In this document: positions 54,327-64,000 of the stretch, one piece after another
Numbering within the stretch: position 1 is the first letter of the stretch
How the letters are laid out: each line of letters starts with the position of its first letter
NCBI GenBank assembly: GCA_002211745.1
Contig: CP022114.1
Span: forward strand, 4,558,645-4,622,644
From: Kluyvera genomosp. 3
GTDB taxonomy: Bacteria; Pseudomonadota; Gammaproteobacteria; Enterobacterales; Enterobacteriaceae
Reading direction: 5' to 3'
Length of the DNA stretch: 64,000 nt
The notes under the pieces: generated by a model
Databases searched by the model: none
What the model saw: only the letters and a program-made list of their open reading frames with translations
Told to the model about the DNA's origin: nothing
Made by a program: the position numbers and the translations under genes

Positions 54327-57150
54327 ATGGATAAGATCGAAGTTCGGGGCGCCCGCACCCATAATCTCAAAAACATCAACCTCGTCATCCCTCGCGACAA
54401 ACTGATCGTCGTGACCGGGCTGTCCGGGTCTGGCAAATCCTCACTGGCATTCGACACCCTCTACGCCGAGGACAGCGCCGCTACGTAGAATCACTTTCTG
54501 CCTACGCGCGCCAGTTCCTGTCGTTGATGGAAAAGCCGGACGTCGATCATATTGAAGGGCTGTCGCCGGCGATTTCTATTGAGCAGAAGTCGACCTCGCA
54601 CAACCCGCGTTCAACGGTAGGCACCATCACCGAAATTCACGACTACCTGCGCCTGCTGTATGCGCGCGTCGGCGAGCCGCGCTGCCCGGATCACGACGTA
54701 CCGCTGGCGGCGCAAACCGTCAGCCAGATGGTGGATAACGTGCTGTCGCAGCCGGAAGGCAAACGCCTGATGCTGCTGGCCCCAATCATTAAAGAACGTA
54801 AGGGCGAGCACACCAAAACCCTGGAGAACCTGGCAAGCCAGGGCTATATCCGCGCGCGTATCGACGGCGAGGTTTGCGACCTCTCCGATCCGCCGAAGCT
54901 CGAGCTGCAAAAGAAACACACCATTGAAGTGGTGATTGACCGCTTCAAGGTACGCGACGATCTCGCCCAGCGCCTGGCGGAGTCTTTTGAAACCGCGCTG
55001 GAGCTTTCCGGCGGTACGGCGGTGGTCGCCGATATGGACGACCCGAAAGCGGAAGAGCTGCTGTTCTCCGCCAACTTCGCCTGCCCGATTTGCGGTTACA
55101 GCATGCGCGAGCTGGAACCACGCCTGTTCTCCTTCAACAACCCGGCGGGCGCCTGCCCAACCTGTGACGGTCTGGGTGTACAACAGTACTTCGACCCGGA
55201 CCGCGTCATCCAGAACCCGGAGCTGTCGCTGGCTGGCGGCGCGATTCGCGGCTGGGATCGTCGTAACTTCTACTACTTCCAGATGCTGAAATCGCTGGCC
55301 GACCACTACGAATTCGACGTGGAAGCGCCGTGGCAAAGTCTGAGCGCCACCGCGCAGAAAGCCATTCTCTACGGTTCCGGCAAAGAGTCGATTGAGTTCA
55401 AATACATCAACGATCGCGGCGATACTTCCGTGCGCCGCCATCCGTTTGAAGGCGTGCTGCACAACATGGAGCGCCGCTATAAAGAGACAGAATCCAGCGC
55501 GGTGCGCGAAGAGCTGGCAAAATTCATCAGCAACCGTCCGTGCGCCAGCTGTAACGGGACCCGTCTGCGTCGCGAAGCGCGCCACGTCTACGTCGAAAAC
55601 ACGCCGCTGCCGACCATCTCCGACATGAGCATCGGCCATGCGATGGACTTCTTCAATAACCTGAAGCTCTCCGGCCAGCGGGCGAAAATCGCTGAAAAAG
55701 TGCTGAAAGAGATTGGCGATCGCCTGAAGTTCCTCGTGAACGTTGGCCTTAACTACCTGACGCTCTCCCGTTCCGCAGAGACCCTCTCCGGCGGTGAAGC
55801 CCAGCGTATCCGTCTGGCGAGCCAGATTGGCGCGGGGCTGGTCGGCGTGATGTACGTGCTTGATGAGCCGTCCATCGGCCTGCATCAGCGCGATAACGAA
55901 CGCCTGCTTGGCACTCTGATTCACCTGCGTAACCTCGGTAACACGGTGATCGTGGTTGAACACGATGAAGACGCGATTCGCGCCGCCGACCACGTCATCG
56001 ACATTGGTCCAGGCGCCGGTGTCCACGGCGGCCAGGTGGTGGCCGAAGGCACGCTTGACGACATTATGGCGGTGCCAGAGTCGTTGACCGGCCAGTTCAT
56101 GAGCGGCAAACGCAAAATCGAAGTGCCGAAACAACGCGTTCCGGCTAATCCGGAAAAAGTGCTGAAGCTGACGGGGCATCAGGCAACAACCTGAAAGACG
56201 TGACCCTGACGCTGCCGGTGGGTCTGTTTACCTGCATCACCGGCGTCTCCGGTTCCGGTAAATCAACGCTGATTAACGATACGCTGTTCCCGATTGCCCA
56301 GACGCAGCTAAATGGCGCGACTATCGCTGAACCCGCGCCGTACCGCGACGTCCAGGGGCTTGAGCATTTCGATAAGGTCATCGACATCGACCAGAGCCCG
56401 ATTGGCCGCACGCCGCGTTCCAACCCGGCCACCTACACCGGCGTGTTTACCCCAGTGCGTGAACTGTTTGCCGGCGTGCCGGAATCCCGTTCGCGCGGCT
56501 ATACGCCGGGCCGTTTCAGCTTTAACGTTCGTGGCGGGCGCTGCGAAGCCTGTCAGGGCGATGGCGTGATCAAGGTGGAAATGCACTTCCTGCCGGATAT
56601 CTACGTGCCGTGCGACCAGTGCAAAGGCAAACGCTATAACCGCGAAACGCTGGAGATTAAGTACAAGGGCAAGACCATCCACGAAGTGCTGGATATGACC
56701 ATTGAAGAGGCGCGTGAATTCTTCGATGCCGTGCCGGCGCTGGCGCGTAAGCTGCAAACCCTGATGGACGTGGGCCTGACCTACATTCGTCTCGGCCAGT
56801 CGGCAACCACCCTCTCCGGCGGTGAGGCCCAGCGCGTGAAGCTGGCGCGCGAGCTATCAAAACGTGGTACCGGTCAGACGCTCTATATTCTCGACGAGCC
56901 GACCACCGGCCTGCACTTTGCCGACATCCAGCAGCTGCTGGAAGTGCTGCATCAGCTGCGCGACCAGGGCAACACCATCGTGGTGATTGAACACAACCTG
57001 GACGTCATTAAGACCGCGGACTGGATTGTCGATCTCGGTCCGGAAGGCGGCAGCGGCGGCGGTGAAATCCTCGTTTCCGGTACGCCGGAAACGGTGGCGA
57101 ACTGCGAAGCCTCGCATACCGCGCGTTTCCTGAAACCGCTGTTGAAGTAA
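54327..57150 (+). CDS. uvrA: Excinuclease ABC subunit UvrA (frame broken twice)
   Basis: DNA-damage recognition ATPase of nucleotide excision repair. Two ABC ATPase modules: Walker [10 protein letters not shown] (residues about 31-39) and GVSGSGKST (about 640-648), each with an LSGGEAQR signature. Zinc-binding CPIC...CPTC and CEAC...CDQC motifs are present. 941 residues after repair (940 in E. coli). Bases are missing at 54470-54471 (G, codon about 48, false frame after YAE) and 56173-56176 (G, after KLTG). SOS-inducible through the LexA box. Confidence 0.97.
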
Positions 57151-57504
57151 CTACGAGTACATCTGCTGTCGGAGCGCTTCCGGCAGCAGATCCACCGCCA
57201 GCTGGTACGACGCGTCCACCAGATAGTAAATTTGCGAGTTCGGCAGCGTGCCGTCGAGGTACACCGTGCTCCAGTGTGCTTTGTTGAGATGGCGGCTGGG
57301 GCGCACGTCTTTATGCTGCTGGCGCAGCAGTTCTGCCAGTTCGGGGCTGGTTTTCAGCGCCACCGCCGGGCGGTCTTCCACATCCTTTACCATTGCAAAA
57401 AGCACATCAGCGACTTTAATCTGCGTCGCTTTCCAGTCACTGTGCACGCTCTGTTCCGCGCCACGTTTAGCCATGCAGTACAGCAGAAGATCCGAACTGG
57501 TCAT
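57151..57504 (-). CDS. yjbR: MmcQ/YjbR-family protein YjbR
   Basis: Small soluble protein of the MmcQ/YjbR family with a CyaY-like double-wing fold; its role is unknown. Matches E. coli YjbR, including TSPELAELLRQQHKDVRPS and LNKAHWSTVYLDG. Intact; 117 residues from ATG 57504, chosen over an upstream ATG by match to E. coli. Its stop abuts the uvrA stop with no gap. The yjbQ gene found next in E. coli is missing. Confidence 0.92.
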   Translation of the reverse strand: MTSSDLLLYCMAKRGAEQSVHSDWKATQIKVADVLFAMVKDVEDRPAVALKTSPELAELLRQQHKDVRPSRHLNKAHWSTVYLDGTLPNSQIYYLVDASYQLAVDLLPEALRQQMYS

Positions 57505-57632
57505 TGTTATACCCTTAGTCTCGCGAGCCACCTTGTGCAGAAAAGCATCATCTCAGTGTGCAACAAGACGCCGAAAGGATAAACCTCTCAGCGCCTGATT
57601 TTGACTAAAAAAGCATCATTTATTGGTGCGCA

Positions 57633-57718
57633 TGGTAGGCCGGATAAGCGAAGCGCCATCCGGCAGCATAGAGCAGATTGCCGGATGGCGGCGTAAACGC
57701 TTTATCCGGCCTATAACG
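57633..57718. repeat. Pair of REP elements (BIME) between yjbR and aphA
   Basis: GTAGGCCGGATAAGCG...GCGCCATCCGGC and the inverted TTGCCGGATGGCGGCG...CTTTATCCGGCCTA, a classic head-to-head REP pair of the E. coli kind. It lies where yjbQ sits in E. coli. Confidence 0.88.
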
Positions 57719-57726
57719 GTTTGCCG

Positions 57727-58439
57727 TTAGTACTCGGAGTTAACGATCACTTCTTCGTTAAACGCACCGGCCTGCGGTAGCGGGCGGTATGTCGAGTTAG
57801 ACGCGCGCAGGACGCGGATACCACGGGCGCCTACTTCACGCGCGGCGGTGATGTCGTTATCGGAATCACCGTAGAACACCCTGATATTCTTCTCTTTTAG
57901 CCACTGGGTCTTGGTGTTCTGGCCCGGTTGGTCGCCGGCAAAAATCACCGGATTCATGTTAACGCCCGGGATCAGGAAATCATCCTGCAGCGTTTTCGAC
58001 ACGGTTTCGGTTTTAGTCTGGCTGCGACCGGTCACGAAGTAAATGCTGTCGCCGCGCTTAACGTGCATGGCAATCAGCGAACGAGCGACCTCTTTCGGGA
58101 TGCTGAATGCATCCCAGCCGTTGTTCATTTTTTCCCAGAACTCTGGGTTTTTCAGGTAGTCCTGGCTGTCCGGGAGTAGGTTCTTTGCCCGCGCCAGAAG
58201 CCAGGGCTTGAGAACAGCACGGTGTCATCGATATCAAAACCGACCGCCATCGGCGGATGGCCCATCAGGCTGTTTTCAATCTGCGCCACGGAGACCCAGT
58301 GAATCGGCGCCTGTTCGGCCAGCTTCGCAACATCGGTTCCGGGGTAAAGCGGAGAAGGCGACGACGCATGGGCCGTCACCGTAGAATTCAGTGCAAATAA
58401 CAAGCAGACGGCACTGAGAGCTTGCGTGATCTTGCGCAT
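57727..58439 (-). CDS. aphA: Class B acid phosphatase AphA (frame broken once)
   Basis: Periplasmic, magnesium-dependent nonspecific phosphatase and phosphotransferase of the HAD superfamily. Signal peptide of about 25 residues, nucleophile motif [27 protein letters not shown] and metal motif GDSDNDI. 237 residues after repair, as in E. coli. A coding-strand C is missing at 58172-58174, after FWRGQRTYS. Confidence 0.95.
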
Positions 58440-58637
58440 ATTTTCCCTTAATTCGTCGAGTCGTTATTGTAATAAAGTGGGCGGTACTTCAAAGAAAGCC
58501 ACTGGCGACCTTACCGTCTGAGGGGTACGAATGAAAGGGATTTCTAAGATTAATCCTGAAAAAACCAGGGGATCACACTTTGCGTTGAAGAGTGACTCTG
58601 GCCCGGAATCGGCCCCCAGACCAGAGTGAGTGCTCGC

Positions 58638-59831
58638 TTACATTACAGCAACAAAGGCTTTTGCCACGCGCTGAACATTGCGACTGTTAAGCCCTGCCGC
58701 ACACATACGACCGCTGGCTATCAGGTAAACGCCAAACTCGTCGCGCAGGCGATCAACCTGTGCAGCGCTCAGGCCGGTGTAGCTAAACATCCCGCGCTGT
58801 TTGAGCAGATAATCGAAATTGCCGTCTGGCATCTCTTCTTTCAGCACATTCACCAGCGCATGACGCATCTCCAGAATACGCGTACGCATCCCTTCAACTT
58901 CCGCCAGCCACATCGCCTTCAGCTCAGCATCGCCGAGGACTGCCGCCACAATCTGCGCGCCAAAGTTTGGCGGGCTGGAGTAGTTACGACGTACCGTCGC
59001 CTTCAACTGACCCAGCACGCGCAGCGCGGTTTCATGATCTTCACAGATAATCGACAGGCCGCCGACGCGTTCGCCGTACAGAGAGAAGATTTTGGAGAAC
59101 GAGTTACTGACCAGCGCGGGCAGGCCCGCGTCGGCAATCGCGCGGATCGCATAGGCGTCTTCTTCCATGCCCGCGCCAAAGCCCTGGTAGGCGATGTCAA
59201 GGAACGGAATCAGGTCGCGCGCTTTCAGCACCTCAACCACGCCGTCCCACTGGGCATTCGTCAGATCGGCACCCGTTGGGTTATGGCAGCACGGGTGCAA
59301 CAGCACGATGCTGCGCGCCGGCAGCGTGTTCAGTTTCTCCAGCAGCGCTGCGTAACGCACGCCGTTGGTTTCGCTATCGAACCATGGATAGGTGTCGACG
59401 GTGAAACCTGCGCCTTCAAAGATCGCAATATGGTTTTCCCAGGTCGGGTCGCTGACCCAGACGCCGGAATCCGGGAAGTAGCGCTTGAGGAAATCCGCGC
59501 CCACTTTCAGCGCGCCGGAGCCGCCAAGCGTTTGAATGGTGGCCACGCGCTGCTGCTGGAGAACCGGGTGGTCCGCGCCAAACAGCAGCGGCGCCACGGT
59601 ATGACGGTAGCTGTTCAGCCCTTCCATCGGCAGGTACAACGACGCGCCGTGCGGCTGCGCATTAAAGCGCGCTTCCGCTTCAGCGACCGATTTCAGCTGT
59701 GGAACAATGCCGTTTTCGTCATAGAACAGGCCGATGCTGAGGTTTACTTTGTCGCTGCGCGGATCTTCTTTAAAACGTTCCATTAATGAAAGAATGGGGT
59801 CGCCCGCATAGGCGTCAACTTTTTGAAACAC
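58638..59831 (-). CDS. tyrB: Aromatic amino acid aminotransferase TyrB
   Basis: PLP-dependent class I aminotransferase for tyrosine, phenylalanine and leucine synthesis. The PLP lysine is in [17 protein letters not shown] and the substrate-binding region [14 protein letters not shown] is clear. 397 residues, E. coli length, intact. It starts with GTG at 59831 (product begins [11 protein letters not shown] after the initiator), preceded by GGAG; E. coli tyrB also uses GTG. Between aphA and alr on the same strand. Confidence 0.96.
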   Translation of the reverse strand: MFQKVDAYAGDPILSLMERFKEDPRSDKVNLSIGLFYDENGIVPQLKSVAEAEARFNAQPHGASLYLPMEGLNSYRHTVAPLLFGADHPVLQQQRVATIQTLGGSGALKVGADFLKRYFPDSGVWVSDPTWENHIAIFEGAGFTVDTYPWFDSETNGVRYAALLEKLNTLPARSIVLLHPCCHNPTGADLTNAQWDGVVEVLKARDLIPFLDIAYQGFGAGMEEDAYAIRAIADAGLPALVSNSFSKIFSLYGERVGGLSIICEDHETALRVLGQLKATVRRNYSSPPNFGAQIVAAVLGDAELKAMWLAEVEGMRTRILEMRHALVNVLKEEMPDGNFDYLLKQRGMFSYTGLSAAQVDRLRDEFGVYLIASGRMCAAGLNSRNVQRVAKAFVAVM

Positions 59832-59923
59832 GCGATGGTTCTCCGGGTTTACAGAAGGCAGGAAATAACACAATAAACCGGATGGGAAGGAAGATCGAGC
59901 GGTTGTTGCGGTTGGTGAAAAGA

Positions 59924-60013
59924 TTGCCGGATGGCGGCGTAAACGCCTTATCCGGCCTACGGTCATTGCGCGATGTAGGCCGGATAAGCGCAAGCGCCAT
60001 CCGGCACGCTACA
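59924..60013. repeat. Pair of REP elements (BIME) between tyrB and alr
   Basis: TTGCCGGATGGCGGCGTAAACG...TTATCCGGCCTAC followed by GTAGGCCGGATAAGCG...GCGCCATCCGGCA. Two inverted copies, E. coli type. Confidence 0.88.
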
Positions 60014-60016
60014 GGC

Positions 60017-61095
60017 TTAATCGATATACTTCATCGCCACCCGCGAGGTCAGGCGCGTGATAAGTTCGTAAGCACTCACTTTCGTAATTTCCGCGATGCG
60101 TTCCACCGGCAGACCTTCGCCCCACAGAATGACCGTATCACCGGTTTTGTCCTGTGCCTGCGGGCCTAAATCGACGCAGATCATGTCCATCGCCACGCGG
60201 CCAACAATCGGCACTTCGCGGCCATTCACCAAAACCGGCGTACCGGACGGCGCGGCTCGCGGGTAGCCGTCACCGTAGCCCATCGCCACCACGCCCAGAC
60301 GGGTATCGCGTTCGCTGACCCAGGTGCCGCCGTAGCCAACCGGCTCACCCGCTTTATGTTCGCGCACGGCAATCAGGCTGGAAGTGAGCGACATCACCGG
60401 CTGCATGCCGAAATCCGGCCCCCACGGCTTCTGCTCCAGCGGCGATACGCCGTAGAGGATAATGCCGGGGCGCGCCCAGTCGAAATGCGACTGCGGCCAC
60501 AGCAGAATGCCGCCGACGCTGCGATAGAGCGCAACCCCGGCTTGCCTTCGGTAAAGGTGGTGAAAATATCCAGCTGTCGTTCGGTGGCGCCACAATCCGG
60601 CTCATCGGCGCGGGCAAAGTGGCTGACAATATTCACCGGCTGACGAACGTTTTTGCAGGCGCTCAGGCGCTGATAGAAAACTTCCGCCTGTTCCGGGCGC
60701 ACGCCCAAGCGGTGCATGCCGGTATCGAGCTTCATCCAGACGGTCACCGGCTCGCTCAACGCGGCGGTTTCCAGCGCTTCAAGCTGTTCGATGTTATGCA
60801 CGGCGGTGTGCAGGTGCTGCCCGGCAATCGTCGGCAGGTCAGTCGCGTTGAAGAAGCCTTCCAGTAGCAGGATCGGCTGGGTAATGCCGCCCTCACGCAG
60901 GCGCAGCGCCTCTTCAAGACGGGCAACGCCAAAAGCATCGGCGTCGGGGAGCGTTCGCGCGGTCTCGAGGAGGCCGTGTCCGTAAGCGTTCGCTTTCACC
61001 ACCGCAACCAGCTTGCTGGCAGGCGCCAGTTCACGCAGACGTTGCAGGTTGTGTCGCAGAGCGCGGCGGTTAATGACTACAGTTGCCGCTTGCAT
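60017..61095 (-). CDS. alr: Alanine racemase Alr (frame broken once)
   Basis: PLP enzyme making D-alanine for peptidoglycan. The PLP lysine lies in [10 protein letters not shown] (residue about 34) and the catalytic-tyrosine region in [17 protein letters not shown]. 359 residues after repair, as in E. coli. A coding-strand G is missing at 60513-60514 (SIAAS, then GGILLWPQ). Only 37 bp after dnaB on the same strand. Confidence 0.96.
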
Positions 61096-61132
61096 TTGTG
61101 TTCCTTGATAAGTGTTTGCTTAATCGATGTTG

Positions 61133-62548
61133 TTATTCGTCGTCGTACTGCGGGCCCGCGTAATTATCGAAGCGCGACCATTGACCGTTAAACGTCAGGC
61201 GCACCGTGCCGATTGGGCCGTTACGCTGTTTACCGATAATGATCTCAGCGATGCCTTTTAAGTCACTGTTCTCGTGATAAACCTCATCACGGTAGATGAA
61301 CATGATTAAGTCGGCATCCTGCTCGATGGAGCCGGATTCACGCAGGTCGGAGTTGACCGGACGTTTATCCGCACGCTGTTCCAGAGAGCGGTTAAGCTGC
61401 GACAGCGCCACCACCGGCACGTGCAGCTCTTTAGCTAATGCTTTGAGAGAACGGGAAATTTCGGCAATTTCCAGCGTACGGTTGTCAGAGAGCGACGGCA
61501 CGCGCATCAGCTGGAGGTAGTCGATCATGATAAGGCCAATGCCGCCGTGTTCACGAGCAATACGGCGCGCGCGGGAGCGCACTTCCGTCGGCGTCAGGCC
61601 GGAGGAGTCATCAATGTAGATGTTTCGTTTTTCCAGCAGAATCCCCATGGTGCCGGAGATACGCGCCCAGTCTTCGTCGTCGAGCTGGCCGGTACGGATG
61701 CGGGTCTGGTCCACGCGCGACAGCGACGCCAGGGAACGCATCATAATCTGTTCGGATGGCATCTCGAGACTGAAGATAAGAACCGGTTTATCCTGCAACA
61801 TCGCCGCGTTTTCGACGAGGTTCATCGCAAATGTCGTTTTACCCATCGACGGACGCGCAGCGACGATAATCAGATCCGACGGCTGGAGACCGGCGGTTTT
61901 CTTGTTGAGATCGTCATAGCCAGTGTTCACACCAGTCACACCGTCGTGCGGCTGCTGGAACAATTGCTCGATACGCGCGACGGTGGCGTCGAGCACTTCA
62001 GTAATATTTTTCGGGCCTTCGTCTTTATTCGCGCGGCTTTCGGCGATTTTAAAAACGCGAGACTCCGCGAGATCCAGCAGGTCTTCGCTGGTACGCCCCT
62101 GCGGATCGAAACCCGCTTCGGCGATTTCGTTGGCCACGGCGATCATTTCGCGGACAACGGCACGTTCGCGCACGATATCGGCGTAGGCGCTGATGTTCGC
62201 CGCACTTGGCGTATTTTTTGACAGTTCTGCCAGATAGGCGAAGCCGCCCACGCTGTCCAGTTGCCCCTGCCGCTCCAGCGATTCCGCGAGCGTAATCAGG
62301 TCAATTGGGCTGCCGCCCTCCTGCAAACGCCCCATCTCCGTAAAGATATGTCGGTGCGGGCGGGTATAAAAATCTTCTGCGACAACGCGCTCGGCGACAT
62401 CGTCCCAGCGCTCGTTATCCAGCATCAAACCGCCCAACACCGATTGTTCCGCTTCAATCGAGTGCGGCGGTACTTTCAGCCCGTCTACCTGAAAATCGCG
62501 GACGCGAGGTTCGGCTTGCGGTTTGTTGAAGGGTTTATTTGCTGCCAT
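61133..62548 (-). CDS. dnaB: Replicative DNA helicase DnaB
   Basis: Hexameric helicase of the replication fork. N-terminal domain (PPHSIEAEQSVLGGLML), RecA-like domain with Walker A ARPSMGKTTF (residues about 231-240), Walker B LIMIDYLQLM and arginine-rich C-terminal motifs. 471 residues, E. coli length, intact. Divergent from qor. Confidence 0.98.
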   Translation of the reverse strand: MAANKPFNKPQAEPRVRDFQVDGLKVPPHSIEAEQSVLGGLMLDNERWDDVAERVVAEDFYTRPHRHIFTEMGRLQEGGSPIDLITLAESLERQGQLDSVGGFAYLAELSKNTPSAANISAYADIVRERAVVREMIAVANEIAEAGFDPQGRTSEDLLDLAESRVFKIAESRANKDEGPKNITEVLDATVARIEQLFQQPHDGVTGVNTGYDDLNKKTAGLQPSDLIIVAARPSMGKTTFAMNLVENAAMLQDKPVLIFSLEMPSEQIMMRSLASLSRVDQTRIRTGQLDDEDWARISGTMGILLEKRNIYIDDSSGLTPTEVRSRARRIAREHGGIGLIMIDYLQLMRVPSLSDNRTLEIAEISRSLKALAKELHVPVVALSQLNRSLEQRADKRPVNSDLRESGSIEQDADLIMFIYRDEVYHENSDLKGIAEIIIGKQRNGPIGTVRLTFNGQWSRFDNYAGPQYDDE

Positions 62549-62614
62549 AGTGAATGGTATTACCGAGATAAAGAGTGGGTCGAAAGATTACCACATAATT
62601 GTTCAGGAGGAAGC

Positions 62615-63597
62615 ATGGCAACCCGTATTGAGTTTAGCAAACATGGCGGCCCGGAAGTGCTGAACGCCGTCGAATTCACCCCCAATGCACCTGCCGAGAA
62701 CGAAGTGCAGGTGGAAAACAAAGCGATTGGCATCAACTACATCGATACCTACATCCGCAGCGGACTCTACCCGCCGCCGTCGTTGCCAAGCGGCCTGGGC
62801 ACCGAAGCCGCGGGCGTGGTTAGCCAGGTAGGCAGCAACGTTAAACACGTTAAAGCGGGCGATCGCGTGGTGTATGCGCAGTCCGGCCTTGGCGCTTACA
62901 GCTCGGTGCACAACGTCGCGGCGGATAAAGTGGCCCTGCTCCCGGCGGCTATCTCCTTTGAGCAGGCCGCCGCCTCCTTCCTCAAGGGGTTAACAGTCTA
63001 CTATCTGCTGCGCAAAACCTACGAAATCAAACCCGGCGAACCGTTCCTGTTCCACGCGGCAGCGGGCGGCGTAGGGCTGATTGCCTGCCAGTGGGCCAAG
63101 GCGCTGGGTGCGAAGCTTATCGGCACCGTCGGTAGCGCAGAAAAAGCGCAGCGTGCCCTACAGGCAGGCGCATGGCAGGTGATTAACTATCGCGAAGAGA
63201 ACATCGCCGAACGGGTGAAAGAGATAACCGGTGGGAAAAAGCTGCCGGTGGTGTACGACTCGGTAGGCAAAGATACCTGGGAAGCGTCGCTGGACTGCCT
63301 GCAACGCCGTGGGCTGATGGTGAGCTTCGGCAACTCGTCCGGGCCGGTGACCGGCGTCAATCTGGGGATCCTCAATCAGAAAGGCTCGTTGTTTGTCACG
63401 CGCCCTTCCTCTACGGCTACATCACCACCTACGACGAACTGAAAGAGGCCAGCCACGAGCTGTTCTCGCTGATCGCCAGCGGCATTATCAAGGTGGACGT
63501 CGCGGAGAGTCAGAAGTATCCGCTGAGGGAGGCGCGTCGCGCGCATGAGATTCTGGAGAGCCGGGCTACGCAGGGTTCAAGCCTGCTGATTCCATAA
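62615..63597 (+). CDS. qor: NADPH:quinone oxidoreductase Qor (frame broken once)
   Basis: Zeta-crystallin-type quinone reductase of the MDR superfamily, zinc-free. NADPH motif AAAGGVGLIACQWAKALGA (residues about 147-165) and substrate-region YIRSGLYPPPSLPSGLGTEA are present. 327 residues after repair, as in E. coli. A C is missing at 63408-63409, after TRPS. A strong AGGAGGAAG ribosome site precedes ATG 62615. Confidence 0.95.
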
Positions 63598-63620
63598 CGT
63601 TCCGGTCGCACAAAAGACTA

Positions 63621-63650
63621 GGGCTTCCCGTAGGAAGCCCTTTCTTTTTT
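63621..63650 (+). terminator. Terminator after qor
   Basis: GGGCTTCC, CGTA loop, GGAAGCCC followed by TTTCTTTTTTT, 23 bp after the qor stop. Confidence 0.93.
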
Positions 63651-63768
63651 TAGTTCGGCTGTATGTAGGGTACAGCTCGATGAATTCGTTATCGGCGGCA
63701 ATAGTGACAGATTTATTACGCGAATCCTACGGAGATTTATGCAAAATTATTGAGGTTGTGACACACCC

Positions 63769-64000
63769 TCAATACCTCCGGTAATTGCCGCGGTACGGCG
63801 GATTTTTTGGCGCATTAATCGCCCGGATGATCCACACCGCCGCCACCGTCAGGATAAGCCAGGGCAGTAGCTTAAGCATAATAGCAAACAGGCCACCGAC
63901 GAACATCAATACCGTCGCCACCACCAGCGCGGCGATAATGCCGAGCAGGGAAATCCCCGTCACCAACAGCATCACGAAAAATCCAATCACAAATAACAGT
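63769..64000 (-). CDS. pspG: Phage shock protein G PspG (5' end beyond the window)
   Basis: Small inner-membrane effector of the phage-shock response. The reading frame continues past the window end (LLFVIGFFVMLLVTGISLLG...), so the start codon and the sigma-54/PspF promoter are not in view. Two hydrophobic segments are visible, then an Arg/Tyr-rich tail ending YRGNYRRY. Homologous to E. coli PspG (80 residues). Confidence 0.9.
   Translation of the reverse strand, partial: LLFVIGFFVMLLVTGISLLGIIAALVVATVLMFVGGLFAIMLKLLPWLILTVAAVWIIRAINAPKNPPYRGNYRRY

Noticed and set aside
54611-56179. A 522-codon open frame on the minus strand across uvrA
   Set aside because: Antisense to uvrA, no ribosome site and no family resemblance.
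58626-59786. A 386-codon plus-strand open frame across tyrB
   Set aside because: tyrB on the minus strand is complete and conserved; the opposite frame reads as Gln/His/Arg-rich nonsense.

Overview
The window looks like chromosomal DNA from a member of the Enterobacteriaceae close to Escherichia, Citrobacter, Enterobacter and Leclercia. Most gene products match E. coli K-12 proteins over their whole length, and the order phn - yjcS - ytcA - mdtNOP - fdhF - yjcO - gltP - acs - yjcH - actP ... yjcE - ghxP - soxRS - yjcB ... ssb - uvrA - yjbR - aphA - tyrB - alr - dnaB - qor - pspG is the E. coli 91-93 min region. The genus cannot be fixed by eye. Two REP-like repeat families occur side by side: an E. 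coli-type GCCGGATGGCG repeat and a CCCTCTCCC/GGGTGAGGG repeat.

Layout. 0.1-1.1 kb: kdgT (ketodeoxygluconate uptake). 1.3-2.2 kb: yjdM and yjdN. 2.3-13.3 kb: the complete C-P lyase operon phnCDEFGHIJKLMNOP behind a Pho box, covering phosphonate uptake (CDE), a regulator (F), the C-P lyase core (GHIJ) with ATPases (KL), and the ribosyl-phosphate steps (MNP) plus the acetyltransferase phnO. It is followed by convergent yjdP. 13.9-20.8 kb: the alkyl sulfatase yjcS, lipoprotein ytcA and tripartite exporter mdtNOP. 21.1-24.0 kb: fdhF, with an in-frame TGA for selenocysteine, a SECIS hairpin and a sigma-54 promoter, then yjcO. 24.2-30.0 kb: gltP divergent from acs-yjcH-actP; the nrf genes that separate them in E. 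coli are absent.

30.0-41.9 kb is the main accessory region. It has three paralogous CUT1-type sugar-binding proteins, a GH38 alpha-mannosidase, an unrecognised 531-residue protein (possible glycosidase) and a Gfo/Idh/MocA oxidoreductase, with no permease or ATPase gene. A CidA/LrgA-LrgB pair with a divergent LysR regulator follows. 43.0-48.0 kb: yjcE, ghxP with PurR-like boxes, soxR/soxS with the classic 19-bp-spacer operator, and yjcB. 48.1-53.3 kb: a second accessory block with an MltF-like transglycosylase, then a minus-strand group of gamma-glutamyltransferase-like protein, OxlT-like MFS transporter and GntR/FCD regulator, with a strong GTGTATACAC operator in front. 53.5-64 kb: ssb/uvrA (shared LexA box), yjbR, aphA, tyrB, alr, dnaB, qor, and pspG cut by the window end.

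A caution for every entry: the sequence carries about 72 one-base losses, nearly all in short G or C runs, that break otherwise complete genes. I found no gains. Restoring one base at each place gives proteins of family length, including exact E. coli lengths for many. The best explanation is consensus error in homopolymers, not gene decay, so broken genes are annotated as CDS over their full span with break points given. 'After repair' means after restoring those bases.
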